From a virus: a stretch of 41,808 nt of DNA. The notes below the pieces were generated by a model. The model ran no database searches, was not told the DNA's origin, and saw nothing but the letters and a program-made list of their open reading frames with translations. A program made the translations under genes and the position numbers. Below, piece by piece: positions 9,058 to 18,039 of the stretch. The first letter of the stretch is position 1; every line of letters begins with the position of its first letter. The stretch spans positions 1 through 41,808 of the IMG/VR virus record IMGVR_UViG_3300021477_000002; one strand, 5' to 3'.

Positions 9058-10460
9058 TGAATCCAATTGCTCAAGGGTTAGCTCTAGGATATTCTGCACA
9101 AAAATTAATAGGGTTTCTATCAAAAGCCTTTCCTTCTCTAACTCCAAAAATAAGACAAGCCCAAAGAAATGGTCATACGGCAGAGCAAGTTTTAGGTTTT
9201 CTTTCTAAAACAATGGATAATGAAGTTCCGAAAGGTGTTTCTCAGCAGGAAGTCCTTAAGGCCACAGATAGAAACCAAGAGATGTTAACAAAGCATGGTC
9301 TAGCAGCATTAGGGGGTTCAGCTGCTACTTATGCGTTATCAAGGGCAATACCGCGCATAGCACAAGGATTGTTGCCAGGAGCAGGGCAGCCCCCACCCGC
9401 AGCGCCGAATCCAAATCCCGTTCATGGGCAGCCTGGCGCAGCGCCACAAACCCAACAAATGCCAGGGGTGCAAAACAACCAACCAAATGCATTACCACAA
9501 CAACCTCCAGTTAATCAAGTTGCAGGAAATATACCACAAGCCCCACAACCGCAGCAACCTAAAACAAACATTACCCAGTTATTTAACAAGCATAACGCGA
9601 TAGAAAAGATAGATGATCTAATTAAGTCCGGTAATGGAGCGGAGACGGTAGCAGCATACTTTAAGAAGTTTTTTCCGCAAATGGTTAAAGATATCGAGAA
9701 GGAAACGGGCGGCACTGTAGAGGATGCGATAGGACGTTATGCCGAAGAAAAGCAAGCAGCGCCACAAGAACAAAAGATGTTGGAATCCGAAGGCAAAAAA
9801 CTGGATGTACCCAAAGAAACGGGTGAAGTAAAACAGGAAACCAAGCCAATCTCCAAAAACGAAATTGTAGCCTCTCCGCAGGGCGTTGGTGAAGTCAGAG
9901 AGATCCGGGGCGACAAAGCCCTGGTTGAGGTCGATGGCAAGCTCCATAAGGTCGATATTGAGGATTTGGAGGGAGAGCCGGAAGAAGTCAAGAATTCCAA
10001 ATTTGACTTCGATCTAGCAGATGTTCCAGAAGACTTAAGAAGCGCGCCTCTTAATGAAGTTTACACGCCTTCTGATCGTCGTCATGTTACTGTGAAATAT
10101 AATGCTGGCCTGAAACCTGTCCGATATTTATACTATCGCAAGGATGGTCGGCCTCTTTCTGAGGACTATGTAAATAAAATCAAAGAAGGTACACAACTTC
10201 CGGTTTCATCAGGAATGAGCTTCTGGGGCGTATGGAATGCTGATAAATCAGATTCAAGAGGTGCTGCAAACTATGAAGAATTGGTAAAAAATTCCCAAGA
10301 AGAAGGCACACAAGACGATCCAAATAAGGAATACTGGTTCGTAAAAGAAGAAGCTGTCTACGAGCATCCTTATATGGAATTGAAAGGTAAAAAAGAACTC
10401 AGAGAACTAGAGAAAAAATTCAATGAAGAAAGAAAAAAGCGAAAAAAGAAAGCAACTTGA
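9057..10460 (+). CDS. Putative internal virion protein with membrane-active segment and Pro/Gln-rich linker
   Basis: A 467-aa protein with a short N-terminal helical part, an amphipathic Ala/Gly-rich helix (about 79-112, AALGGSAATYALSRAIPRIA) that could insert in a membrane, and a Pro/Gln-rich linker (113-170). A helical acidic domain follows, then a short beta unit (about 270-305, GVGEVREIRGDKALVEVDGK) resembling an SH3/KOW-type barrel, and a Lys/Glu-rich tail. The segment 9600-9980 uses more G/C-ending codons than its surroundings, a possible sign of a transferred domain. It is placed third in the ejection-protein set by order; no direct homologue is recognised. Confidence 0.66.
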   Translation: MNPIAQGLALGYSAQKLIGFLSKAFPSLTPKIRQAQRNGHTAEQVLGFLSKTMDNEVPKGVSQQEVLKATDRNQEMLTKHGLAALGGSAATYALSRAIPRIAQGLLPGAGQPPPAAPNPNPVHGQPGAAPQTQQMPGVQNNQPNALPQQPPVNQVAGNIPQAPQPQQPKTNITQLFNKHNAIEKIDDLIKSGNGAETVAAYFKKFFPQMVKDIEKETGGTVEDAIGRYAEEKQAAPQEQKMLESEGKKLDVPKETGEVKQETKPISKNEIVASPQGVGEVREIRGDKALVEVDGKLHKVDIEDLEGEPEEVKNSKFDFDLADVPEDLRSAPLNEVYTPSDRRHVTVKYNAGLKPVRYLYYRKDGRPLSEDYVNKIKEGTQLPVSSGMSFWGVWNADKSDSRGAANYEELVKNSQEEGTQDDPNKEYWFVKEEAVYEHPYMELKGKKELRELEKKFNEERKKRKKKAT

Positions 10461-10527
10461 GAAAGATGCTAAGTTGATGAGTTTCTACGAAGCTAAGACA
10501 AAGAAAGCTATCAAGAAAAAGAAGTGA
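10423..10527 (+). CDS. Possible small basic protein overlapping the ejection gene
   Basis: A 34-codon frame beginning inside the 3' end of the preceding gene and ending at TGA 10525-10527, one base from the convergent gene. It encodes a very Lys-rich peptide (MKKEKSEKRKQLEKDAK, then SFYEAKTKKAIKKKK). A similar Lys/Glu-rich 44-aa frame closes the next plus-strand operon (18360-18494), which is the only support. It may be spurious, since the region is simply A-rich. Confidence 0.3.
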   Translation: MKKEKSEKRKQLEKDAKLMSFYEAKTKKAIKKKK

Positions 10528-10779
10528 TTAAACATCATCTATATGACTTTTATTATAAATTTCTAAAACTTCTTCTGGAGTATTTTTCATTAAATTTTCT
10601 GATAATACTGAAATGAAATTGCTAATTATAGATTTATCAAAAATATTTTTTTCTTCTAAAAAACGTTTTCTCCACATTATTATTTCTGGAGAAAAATAAT
10701 TATATTGTTCGATCTCAAGTTCTTTTTGTTCTATTTCTAATAGATTTTTTATTATATTTATCAAGTCTAGTTTTTTCAT
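10528..10779 (-). CDS. Small hypothetical protein
   Basis: An 83-aa Ile/Lys/Glu-rich, mostly helical protein (starts MKKLDLINIIKNLLEIEQKE). ATG 10779 is preferred over a TTG 12 bases upstream, although neither has a clear ribosome site; its start lies inside the end of the zinc-ribbon gene, so it may depend on translation of that gene. Function unknown. Confidence 0.5.
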   Translation of the reverse strand: MKKLDLINIIKNLLEIEQKELEIEQYNYFSPEIIMWRKRFLEEKNIFDKSIISNFISVLSENLMKNTPEEVLEIYNKSHIDDV

Positions 10780-10885
10780 GATATTTTTCAATTTTTAAAT
10801 AATTTCCATCACAAATAGGACAATCTATATCTTTTAAATTTGTATGATTAAAATAAAATCCACATTTTTTACAAGTAAAATTCAT
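10715..10885 (-). CDS. Small zinc-ribbon protein
   Basis: A 56-aa protein with two CxxC knuckles (CKKC at 5-8 and CPIC at 22-25), the usual zinc-ribbon spacing, then a basic tail. Its ATG overlaps the stop of the cytosine methyltransferase (ATGA), so it is translated as part of that operon. It probably binds nucleic acid or protein; the coupling suggests a link with the methyltransferase, but this is inference. Its last 65 bases overlap the downstream gene. Confidence 0.6.
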   Translation of the reverse strand: MNFTCKKCGFYFNHTNLKDIDCPICDGNYLKIEKYHEKTRLDKYNKKSIRNRTKRT

Positions 10886-11622
10886 TTTAATCCCATTAAC
10901 ACTTTAAAAGCTTCTCTTGCTTGCTGAGGACAAACTGAATTGCCCAATGCTCTAGCTCTGTCCAATTCAAACTGTAACCCATCATCCATTCCAAAAGGTG
11001 GACATTTATTTTCTTTCCAATGCTTTCCGAATCCATCTCTCCAATTCGATCTTGAATGTCGTAACCATGAAGCTTGTTCTCTCGACTGGGTGAAGGTTTT
11101 CTTATTGGTTTCCCCGCTTGACTTGCTGTTGGAGTGGGCAAGCAAAAACCATCTTTCCCTTTTATGCGGCGCCATAAGTCCTTCAGCGGATATAACACAC
11201 CATCGACAATCATACCCCATCTCGGTAATGATTCGGGCAATGGAAGGTCCACCTCTCCTTGTAATGGCACAGACATTTTCAAGGAATAGAAACGCGGGCT
11301 TGATTTCTTTGGCCAAGCGCATGATCTCGAAAAATAATCCGCTTCGCTCTCCCGCCAAGCCTTTTCCATTTCCAAGAGTAGAGATATCCTGACAGGGGAA
11401 TCCTCCATATATGATGTGAATGTTTCCCGAGAAGTCCAATCCTGTAATGCTACGTATGTCTTCAGAGATAGGAGCCTTGGGTAATCTTCCTTCGGCCATC
11501 CGTGATAAAAGAACACCTTGGCAATAGGGGTCGATTTCACAATAGGCAACTGGTCGCACCCATTCTTTAAGTGCGACTGAAATTCCTCCGATTCCGCTAA
11601 AAAGATCCAAACCATTTAACAT
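10882..11622 (-). CDS. DNA (cytosine-5) methyltransferase
   Basis: A 246-aa complete but compact enzyme that transfers a methyl group from SAM to cytosine C5. Motifs in order: DLFSGIGG (6-13, SAM site), GGFPCQDIS (73-81, catalytic Cys77), ENV (115-117), KRERWF (154-159) and RALGNSVCPQQA (224-235). The target-recognition region between the last two motifs is short (about 60 residues), as in small phage enzymes. No partner restriction nuclease is nearby, so a role in shielding phage DNA from host restriction is the likely use. The gene heads a minus-strand island (12051 to 10528) set between structural operons. Confidence 0.95.
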   Translation of the reverse strand: MLNGLDLFSGIGGISVALKEWVRPVAYCEIDPYCQGVLLSRMAEGRLPKAPISEDIRSITGLDFSGNIHIIYGGFPCQDISTLGNGKGLAGERSGLFFEIMRLAKEIKPAFLFLENVCAITRRGGPSIARIITEMGYDCRWCVISAEGLMAPHKRERWFLLAHSNSKSSGETNKKTFTQSREQASWLRHSRSNWRDGFGKHWKENKCPPFGMDDGLQFELDRARALGNSVCPQQAREAFKVLMGLK

Positions 11623-11630
11623 ATTCCTTA

Positions 11631-11846
11631 CTACTTCTTATTCCTTTCCTCTATAGCGCAGAGTCTTCCATGAAAGTCTTTCATTTCTTCTCTAATAGCA
11701 ATAAGATTATATTCCATTGCTTCGTGCATAGCATCTATTTTCGTGTCTGTATGCATGTATAAAGGAATTGTAGAACCTAGAATTGTAACCAAAACTATCA
11801 ACATCTCAATCATTGGTTGCCATTGGATTCTTCTGTCATTTTCCAT
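11631..11846 (-). CDS. Small membrane protein with coiled coil (MKDFH family)
   Basis: A 71-aa protein: polar start, one membrane helix (about 13-30, MIEMLIVLVTILGSTIPLY), then a coiled coil ending EEMKDFHGRLCAIEERNKK. The tail is nearly the same as that of the plus-strand gene at 34593 (EMKDFHNRLCKIESEKNK). It overlaps the upstream regulator gene by 11 bases and lies 8 bases ahead of the methyltransferase, so all belong to one operon. Confidence 0.68.
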   Translation of the reverse strand: MENDRRIQWQPMIEMLIVLVTILGSTIPLYMHTDTKIDAMHEAMEYNLIAIREEMKDFHGRLCAIEERNKK

Positions 11847-12051
11847 CTTTTTTCACCTTGCTTGCTAGATCTTTGATGATACTAGAATGAATTGCACTGA
11901 TCTGCATCTTTGATATCCTATAAGGGCTTTTTTGTCCATCACCAACGCGTATCCCAATCAAAAAACCCTTTTTCAGAGCTTTCCGGATCGTATTTTCGTG
12001 GACTCCGAAAATCACCGCTGTCTCTTTTATCGAGTAAAACTCCTTATCCAT
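11836..12051 (-). CDS. Helix-turn-helix DNA-binding protein (excisionase/MerR-like)
   Basis: A 71-aa protein starting MDKEFYSIKETAVIFGVHEN, the classic 'y.i.e.A..lgvs..Tir..i' winged helix pattern of excisionase-type helix-turn-helix proteins, followed by KALKKGFLIGIRVG. ATG 12051 has AAAGGTGAG just upstream; a GTG two codons earlier is also possible. As first gene of the minus-strand island with the methyltransferase, it may regulate that operon or the divergent tail-fibre promoter next to it. Confidence 0.75.
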   Translation of the reverse strand: MDKEFYSIKETAVIFGVHENTIRKALKKGFLIGIRVGDGQKSPYRISKMQISAIHSSIIKDLASKVKKDGK

Positions 12052-12072
12052 GCTCACCTTTGTAGAAAATTG

Positions 12073-12101
12073 TTGAACATTGTCAATCGAAAGTATATAG
12101 A
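12073..12101 (+). promoter_or_regulatory. Candidate sigma70 promoter for the tail-fibre operon, with palindromic site
   Basis: TTGAAC (12073-12078), 17-base spacer and TATAGA (12096-12101), about 50 bases before the fibre ATG. The -35 box lies in an imperfect palindrome, ttgaacattgtcaa (12073-12086), which on the other strand supplies TTGACA facing the regulator gene. A regulator bound here could affect both directions. Confidence 0.45.
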
Positions 12102-12150
12102 TTTAAATTTGATATTGTCATATTGCGGTCAACTTAACAAGAGGTTTTAT

Positions 12151-14358
12151 ATGACAAGTCCATTTATCCCTAGCAGCTTTACCTATGGAGATGCTCCCCA
12201 GGGGGGAACTGTTGTACCTATGATTATTGCAGGTAGAAATCCAAGCAATACAACAGATTCAAATTATGCTGCTGGTTACTTTTGGTTATCGGCTCTAGAT
12301 CAGAGTGTAAACGGTGTTGCTGGAAGCGGAAATCTTTATATTCAATCTGGTAACCAATCAGGGATTCCAAATTGGGTTGCTTTAAGTGCTGGTTCTGCTG
12401 GTGGAGTGGCCAGTTTGTCAGATGGGCCTAATACTGTTTTTCCTGGGGCAGGTGGAAATATTAGACTTCTAGGAACTTCCGGACAAATCGTTGTAACTGG
12501 AGATGCTGCTACTCACTCTCTTGCTTTTAGTCTAGCTTCAAACATTACTTTCCCAGGAGCGGTTACGGTTGATGGTTTATTGACAGCTGCTGATGGGCTT
12601 TCTGTTTCAGCAGGAAATGTTGATATTGCGTCAGGAAATTTAACTTTAGATGATGGTGACTTATCAGTCACAGGAACTACTGATCTTGAAGGTACAACTA
12701 CTATCAATACAGGCACCGCAGATACAACTCAGATTGGAACGGGTGGAAGCGGTGCAGTTGAGATTGGTAACACAACTGGAGGCGTTACAATCACAGGACT
12801 TGCAACTCTCGGAGCTTTGACAGTTTTAGGTAACGTTTCAATAAATGCTTCTGGTGCAGGAACAACGACTATTGGAGGTTCTGGCGCGTCAGGAGCTATT
12901 ATAATTGATGCTGGTACAAGTGCAAGTGGATTGCAAATTCTTGGTAATGCTAACACTACAGGTATATTAATTGGTAACGATACAAATGCAAACGTAATTG
13001 TTATTGGTAATAAAACTTCAACAACAAATATGCAGCTGCTAGTCGGAACAGGTGGATCACCTGATTTTCTAGCGGATGGTGTGACAAGCTCTAAATTCCA
13101 GGTTGGTAATAGTATTACGACTGGAACAATAGTAATCGGCGGTACTTCTCAGACAGGTGCAATAACCATTGGTCAAGCATCTGGCGGCGTAGTGGATATC
13201 GCTTTAGCAGCCTCAATCGCGGCGACTACTACAGTTAACGTCCTTACAGGTGTGACCCCGGCAGCTGCTACCATCATGAATATCATGACAGGGGCACAAT
13301 CGGCTGGTGTATCGCAGTTCAATCTTTTCACAGGAAATATATCGGGGGGAAGTCAAACCTTTAACCTGGCCACTGGAACAGGCATGGCAACTCTAAATAT
13401 AGGAACAGGAACAACAGGAGTTAAAACGATTGCTATAGGAGGCACGGCAGCAAATATAATTACCATTGGCAACACTCAAACCACTGGATCAGTTACAGTT
13501 GGTAACGCCATGACAAGTGGAACTATTACACTTGGAGGAGCTATAGGAACTGGGAATATTACCATTGGTAGATCTACAAGCGCTTCAGGTCAAACTGTAT
13601 TAATTAATAGTGCTGCTTCAATTGCGGGCACGAATATTGTTGATATCCTCGCTGGTGCAACTCCTGGAGCATCTCAAACACTCAATATTATGACTGGCGT
13701 AGGAACGGCCGGAACATACGCGGTTAATATTTTAACAGGAGCCTCAACAGGTACAACTCAAACGGTTAATATAGCATCTGGGGCTGCTGCCACTAGTACA
13801 GTAATCGGAAATATTACTGGGGCTTCAAATCTTCAATTGTTGACGGGTACGGGCGGCTCACCAGATATGTTGTTAGACGGTGTCACATCATCTATAATCA
13901 ACATAGGGACAAGCATTACCACGGGATCGATGACTATCGGTGGAGCATTAACAACCGGATCAGTGACTATCGGTCACGTTGCATCAAGTTCAGCGGTTAA
14001 TTTGCGCGCAGGAACAGGAAACGTAAACGTCACAGGAAACCTCAACTTTGTCACAGCTGGAAATAAGATTTTAAGCGCTAACGTTGGTACTACTACAGCG
14101 GCCGGAGCAAATTCATTCGGTTCCGTAACACTTGTTTCCGGAACAGCTACAGTAGATACGTCAGCAGTAACAGCAAATTCTCTTATCTTCCTTTCTAGAC
14201 AGTCAATAGGGTCTACGGGCGCTGCTCCTGTAGGTATGTTATCTGTTGGCACAATTACTGCCGGAGTGTCATTCGTTATAAATGCTGTTACTACAGCGGT
14301 TGCAAATACAAACGTGGCTACTGATGTTAGCGTAGTTTCGTGGATGATTATAAATTAA
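12151..14358 (+). CDS. Tail fibre with long beta-solenoid repeats
   Basis: A 735-aa protein. The start at ATG 12151 has AAGAGG 6 bases upstream; the open frame extends further back but without a ribosome site. Residues 1-110 form an attachment domain (MTSPFIPSSFTYGD.., AAGYFWLSALDQSVNGVAGS, WVALSAGSAGGV) common to gut-phage fibres. Residues about 130-640 are runs of short units such as TGSVTIG, GTITIGG and INIGTSITTG, almost free of charged residues, typical of a triple beta-solenoid shaft. The last 80 residues differ and may form the tip or trimerisation part. It should be the main host-contacting fibre or its shaft. Confidence 0.85.
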   Translation: MTSPFIPSSFTYGDAPQGGTVVPMIIAGRNPSNTTDSNYAAGYFWLSALDQSVNGVAGSGNLYIQSGNQSGIPNWVALSAGSAGGVASLSDGPNTVFPGAGGNIRLLGTSGQIVVTGDAATHSLAFSLASNITFPGAVTVDGLLTAADGLSVSAGNVDIASGNLTLDDGDLSVTGTTDLEGTTTINTGTADTTQIGTGGSGAVEIGNTTGGVTITGLATLGALTVLGNVSINASGAGTTTIGGSGASGAIIIDAGTSASGLQILGNANTTGILIGNDTNANVIVIGNKTSTTNMQLLVGTGGSPDFLADGVTSSKFQVGNSITTGTIVIGGTSQTGAITIGQASGGVVDIALAASIAATTTVNVLTGVTPAAATIMNIMTGAQSAGVSQFNLFTGNISGGSQTFNLATGTGMATLNIGTGTTGVKTIAIGGTAANIITIGNTQTTGSVTVGNAMTSGTITLGGAIGTGNITIGRSTSASGQTVLINSAASIAGTNIVDILAGATPGASQTLNIMTGVGTAGTYAVNILTGASTGTTQTVNIASGAAATSTVIGNITGASNLQLLTGTGGSPDMLLDGVTSSIINIGTSITTGSMTIGGALTTGSVTIGHVASSSAVNLRAGTGNVNVTGNLNFVTAGNKILSANVGTTTAAGANSFGSVTLVSGTATVDTSAVTANSLIFLSRQSIGSTGAAPVGMLSVGTITAGVSFVINAVTTAVANTNVATDVSVVSWMIIN

Positions 14359-14382
14359 AGAAAACGAAAAAGGAGATTTATT

Positions 14383-14616
14383 ATGTTAAAACAACAAGGA
14401 CTTTTAGAAGTAACGAAAGGCGAAAATACTTATCAATTGCATTTGCCTGCCGGGGCTTCGTGTCCACTAGGTGAAGTACACGATGTGCTGCATGAAATGA
14501 AATCTTTTATCGTGAATATGATCGTTCAATCAAATCAGCCTCCTCAGCCAGCTCAATCTGTGCCTGAAGGAGTAAAACCAGAGGAACAAAATGGCCAGCA
14601 ATATAGTCAGGTTTGA
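14383..14616 (+). CDS. Small hypothetical protein of the fibre operon
   Basis: A 77-aa protein with a strong ribosome site (AAGGAG). The first half is a small mixed fold (LEVTKGENTYQLHLPAGASC, then LGEVHDVLHEMKSFI) and the last 25 residues are a Pro/Gln-rich tail. It is possibly a fibre chaperone or connector, by position only. The 3' end overlaps the next gene by 26 bases. Confidence 0.6.
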   Translation: MLKQQGLLEVTKGENTYQLHLPAGASCPLGEVHDVLHEMKSFIVNMIVQSNQPPQPAQSVPEGVKPEEQNGQQYSQV

Positions 14617-14944
14617 TGCTGTAAGATCTCTTCCTATAGCGAGCACTTCGGGATCATATGTAAAATTTGGATCTAAGTTTGGACACGCGATGCGTGTCCT
14701 TCATTTTATAAATGATTCGAATGGCACGTATATGTTTTCATTCGATGGTGTTACGGATAATTTCCCTCTTCTTGCCGAAACTTTTACATTATATGATCTC
14801 ACAAGCGATGAAGATTCAAACGAAATGTTCCGTTACGAAGTGGGTTCCCAACTATGGATAAAACAATTGATAGCTCCCACATCAACGTCAGGAATGTTAT
14901 CTGATACCATATATGCTGTAGCTATCTACGGTAAAGGAGAGTGA
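14591..14944 (+). CDS. Putative fibre-associated beta-sandwich protein
   Basis: A 117-aa protein. The sequence alternates strands ([44 protein letters not shown]), giving a compact all-beta fold of the kind found in small virion proteins that sit beside fibres. GAGGAAC precedes the ATG. No enzyme motif. Confidence 0.62.
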   Translation: MASNIVRFDAVRSLPIASTSGSYVKFGSKFGHAMRVLHFINDSNGTYMFSFDGVTDNFPLLAETFTLYDLTSDEDSNEMFRYEVGSQLWIKQLIAPTSTSGMLSDTIYAVAIYGKGE

Positions 14945-14945
14945 T

Positions 14946-15404
14946 ATGAGTCAGTCAGGGATGCTCCGAGTTTCTCAGGGAATTTTACCTCCTGTAGTTC
15001 CTACAAGTTTCGTGACCAATTCCGGAACGGCTGTTCCGGTGACAAATGTATTAAACGTGTTAGGATCAGGTAATGTTTTTACAAGTGGATCAGGAAATAC
15101 AATTACCATTACCACTACAGGAGACACATATAGAAAAGTTACATCTTCCTCTTCAAATGTTCTTACAACAGATTTTATTATAGGAGTTAATTTTTCAGGA
15201 GGAGTGACTTTGACGATGCCAAATTCTGCATTAGTAATCGGGCAACAGTGGCGTATAAAAGATGAGTCGGGAAATGCAGCAGCAAATAACATTACCCTAA
15301 ATGGCAATGGTGTAAATATAGATGGAATGTCGACTTACGTTATAAATAATAACTACGGTTCAGTAGATATTTATTATAATGGAACACAATTTTACTTGGT
15401 ATAA
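14946..15404 (+). CDS. Short tail-fibre-like protein
   Basis: A 152-aa protein: an N-terminal '[20 protein letters not shown]' segment followed by GSGNTITI-type strands and a terminal head with [20 protein letters not shown], then ITLNGNG and [16 protein letters not shown]. The C-terminal pattern ([15 protein letters not shown]..gsv.i.ngt.wyl) recurs at the ends of many phage fibres as a receptor or trimer domain. It starts 1 base after the previous stop, preceded by AAAGGAGA. Confidence 0.72.
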   Translation: MSQSGMLRVSQGILPPVVPTSFVTNSGTAVPVTNVLNVLGSGNVFTSGSGNTITITTTGDTYRKVTSSSSNVLTTDFIIGVNFSGGVTLTMPNSALVIGQQWRIKDESGNAAANNITLNGNGVNIDGMSTYVINNNYGSVDIYYNGTQFYLV

Positions 15405-15406
15405 AT

Positions 15407-17311
15407 ATGGCTTATAATGATGTTGATTCTGTTCCTATTGGCGGTTTGATGTATTTTGCAAATGCTACTGGAGGAGCATATTTATCTCAGAACTGGCTAC
15501 TCTGCAATGGCGCAACATACTCTCAAGTAACATATCCCACATTATATTCTAGACTTGGTTTACTAGATCCTGGGGGGACTTTCTGGACTCTGCAGAATAG
15601 CGGAATCTCAGCTACTATTTTTTCATTGACATACGGGAGTTCTTTTATTGCCGCAGGAAATGGAGGTGTTCTTTTAACAAGTACAAATTCGGTAAGTTGG
15701 GTTTCTCAAACTAGTGGAACATCGAGCAATATCCTTTCTCTTACTTATGGAAATTCTTTATATGTTTATGGTGGTAACGGAGGAGCCTTAGCTACTTCCA
15801 CAAATGGAATTACATGGACGGCCAGAACTTCAAATACGATTTCGAATATAACAGGATTGACCTACGGAACAGTATATTCATATTGCACATCAAGTGGAGG
15901 ATTAGCTAGTTCTACGGATGCTATCACATGGACGGTGAGGCTAAGCCCAACGACTAATAACTTAAATTGCTTAGCCTATGGAAACGGAGTTTATGTAGCA
16001 GCTGGAATTGGAGGAGTTGTTTGTACTTCAACAGACGCTACCACTTGGTTTACAAGAACTCCTTTTATTGGAGGAAGTGGAGGGAATCCTATAAGTTTTG
16101 GAAATGGATTATTTGTAGGTGTGTCCAGTTCTGGATATATTGCTACATCAACGGATGGATTAAGTTGGCAAGCGCAAGCGAGTGGGTCAACCAGCAATTT
16201 ACTAGGAAGTGTTTACGGGACTGCTTATGTTGTGGGGGGGACTGGTGGATTAATAGAATCTTCAACTAATGCCGTTACGTGGACAGCTAGAACCTCAAAC
16301 ACAACATCTCAAGTAAATTCTTTAACCTATGGTACAGTGCATGTATATGGAACAAGTGGAGGCGGCCTAGGAACCAGTACAGACGGGACCACATGGACAG
16401 CTCGCACCTCAAATACCTCTTCAAACATTTTATCATTAACTTATGGTACTGTCTATGTATATGCAGGAGCTGGGGGTGTAGTTGGAAGTAGCACTGATGC
16501 GATAACGTGGACAGCTAGAACCTCTCATACAACTTCAAATTTAGATGCTTTAACTTATGGTACTGTTTATGTAGCAGCAGGAGTAGCAGGCGCTCTCATC
16601 ACAAGTACTGATGGTACGACTTGGACGACTGCTACAAGTAACACTGTAAGCAACATTTCAGCTCTTACTTATGGTACTGTTTATGTTTATGGAACAGTAA
16701 ACGGTGGAATGGGATATTCTACAGATGCGATTACCTGGACTGCTGTCAGCTCTGGAACTGGGACATCAATTTCAGGACTTATATATGAAAATTCTACTTA
16801 CTATGCAGTAGGAAGTAGTTTTGTTTTAACTAGCACAAATGCTATTTCGTGGGTACAAAATCAAGGTTCAAATACAGCGTCTCAAATACTTTCAATTATT
16901 TATGGATCGGAATTCATATATGCTGGACAAAATGGAATTGTAGGAACTAGCACAGATGGAAAAATATTTACAGCACAAAATAGTACAACGAAAACTACTC
17001 TTAATGCTTTGACATACGGAAATTCAATATATGTCGCCGGAGGACTAGCTGGAATTATCTTGACCTCAACTAACGGCACATTATGGAATTCAGCTCCTGG
17101 AGCTACTACATCAACAATTCAAGCATTGACTCAGGGGTCGACAATTTTTGTTGCCGGGACGCAAGGAGGCGCAATAGAAACGTCAAATACAAACTATGCA
17201 TATAATCCTGCTACTCAGTTTGTTGTTCCGACAGATGCTGCCATTAACGGACAGTTGACGCTAGAATATACTTCCAATTTTCAACGATCTCTTTATATAA
17301 AGGCGCTTTAA
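15407..17311 (+). CDS. Tail collar fibre with inserted BNR-type beta-propeller
   Basis: A 634-aa protein. Residues 9-51 match the phage tail-collar domain (PIGGLMYFA..., NWLLCNGATYSQVTYPTLYSRLG). The closing half of a collar domain (ATQFVVPTDAAING) comes only at about residue 607. Between them lie about a dozen repeats of roughly 45 residues of the form 'LTYG..YVYAG.GG.l.tSTDG.TWTaRTSNT.SNI', i.e. BNR/Ycf48-type propeller blades. The propeller therefore appears to be inserted in a collar loop, probably as a glycan- or protein-binding head. Repeats are similar at the DNA level (TATGGTACTGT.TATGT recurs), so blade number could change by recombination. Confidence 0.82.
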   Translation: MAYNDVDSVPIGGLMYFANATGGAYLSQNWLLCNGATYSQVTYPTLYSRLGLLDPGGTFWTLQNSGISATIFSLTYGSSFIAAGNGGVLLTSTNSVSWVSQTSGTSSNILSLTYGNSLYVYGGNGGALATSTNGITWTARTSNTISNITGLTYGTVYSYCTSSGGLASSTDAITWTVRLSPTTNNLNCLAYGNGVYVAAGIGGVVCTSTDATTWFTRTPFIGGSGGNPISFGNGLFVGVSSSGYIATSTDGLSWQAQASGSTSNLLGSVYGTAYVVGGTGGLIESSTNAVTWTARTSNTTSQVNSLTYGTVHVYGTSGGGLGTSTDGTTWTARTSNTSSNILSLTYGTVYVYAGAGGVVGSSTDAITWTARTSHTTSNLDALTYGTVYVAAGVAGALITSTDGTTWTTATSNTVSNISALTYGTVYVYGTVNGGMGYSTDAITWTAVSSGTGTSISGLIYENSTYYAVGSSFVLTSTNAISWVQNQGSNTASQILSIIYGSEFIYAGQNGIVGTSTDGKIFTAQNSTTKTTLNALTYGNSIYVAGGLAGIILTSTNGTLWNSAPGATTSTIQALTQGSTIFVAGTQGGAIETSNTNYAYNPATQFVVPTDAAINGQLTLEYTSNFQRSLYIKAL

Positions 17312-17325
17312 CAAGGAGGTTTTTG

Positions 17326-18039
17326 ATGAAAGTATTTATTGCTACGCCAGCGTTTGACGGTCGTGTCCATGTCCAGTATGCAATTGCATTGGCCGATACC
17401 TGTTCCCTTCTCAGAAGTCAGGGAATCGATGTCCAGATCAATATGAATTCCAGCGGTTCTCTACTTGTAGCCGAGAGAAATCGACTAAACAAGCAATTCT
17501 TAGCTTCAGATTGTACGCATATGCTTTGCATAGACTCGGATTTAGGATGGCCTCCCGTAGCTGTTAAAGCAATGTTAGACCACGATGTCGATTTTGTAGC
17601 TGGACTGTATCCAGCCAGAGGGGAGACTACATTTCTTTTCAGGCCCGTATATTCAGAAGATAAGGCAATCGTAAAACATGAAAGCAAAAATCTTTTGAAA
17701 ATGAATTATGTTCCAGCGGGATTCATGTTAATGAAAAGAATTGTTTTGGAACGAATGACAGCACATTTTTCACATCTTTATTTTGAACCCAAAAGCCCTA
17801 CTCATAAAAATGAAAATGGCACATGTCTTTTCAATACTGAAATCATAGATGGGGAATTTTGGGGAGAGGACTATATTTTTTGTAAGCGCGCCAGAGAATC
17901 GAGTTTTGAACTCTGGGTGGATCCGCTTATTCAATTCGATCACTCCGGAACCAAGGGATGTGTAAGTAGCATTTTAACAAACGAAAAGCCCAAGGAAGAA
18001 AATGAAAAGATTATTTCTGATAAGTCTAGTATTTCTTAG
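17326..18039 (+). CDS. Glycosyltransferase, GT-A fold (GT2-like)
   Basis: A 237-aa protein with an AAGGAGG site before ATG 17326. It opens with MKVFIATPAFDGRV, a usual phage GT-A start, followed by the metal-binding DSD (70-72, in MLCIDSDLGWPP), GLYPARG (93-99), and a late acidic pair ED (181-182) in FWGEDYIFCKRA followed by FDHSG (204-208). These match phage glycosyltransferase-like proteins that modify DNA, capsid or host surface sugars. Lying in the fibre operon it may decorate fibre proteins or alter the host receptor; the sugar and acceptor are unknown. The 3' end overlaps the lipoprotein gene by 38 bases. Confidence 0.85.
   Translation: MKVFIATPAFDGRVHVQYAIALADTCSLLRSQGIDVQINMNSSGSLLVAERNRLNKQFLASDCTHMLCIDSDLGWPPVAVKAMLDHDVDFVAGLYPARGETTFLFRPVYSEDKAIVKHESKNLLKMNYVPAGFMLMKRIVLERMTAHFSHLYFEPKSPTHKNENGTCLFNTEIIDGEFWGEDYIFCKRARESSFELWVDPLIQFDHSGTKGCVSSILTNEKPKEENEKIISDKSSIS

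Noticed and set aside
10896-11615. 239-codon frame on the minus strand inside the cytosine methyltransferase gene
   Set aside because: It is a shadow: the overlapping frame has all C5-methyltransferase motifs in order, this one has none.
12500-14100. Repeats in the tail-fibre gene considered as a CRISPR or tandem-repeat array
   Set aside because: Units are short, degenerate and codon-phased; they encode beta-solenoid turns.
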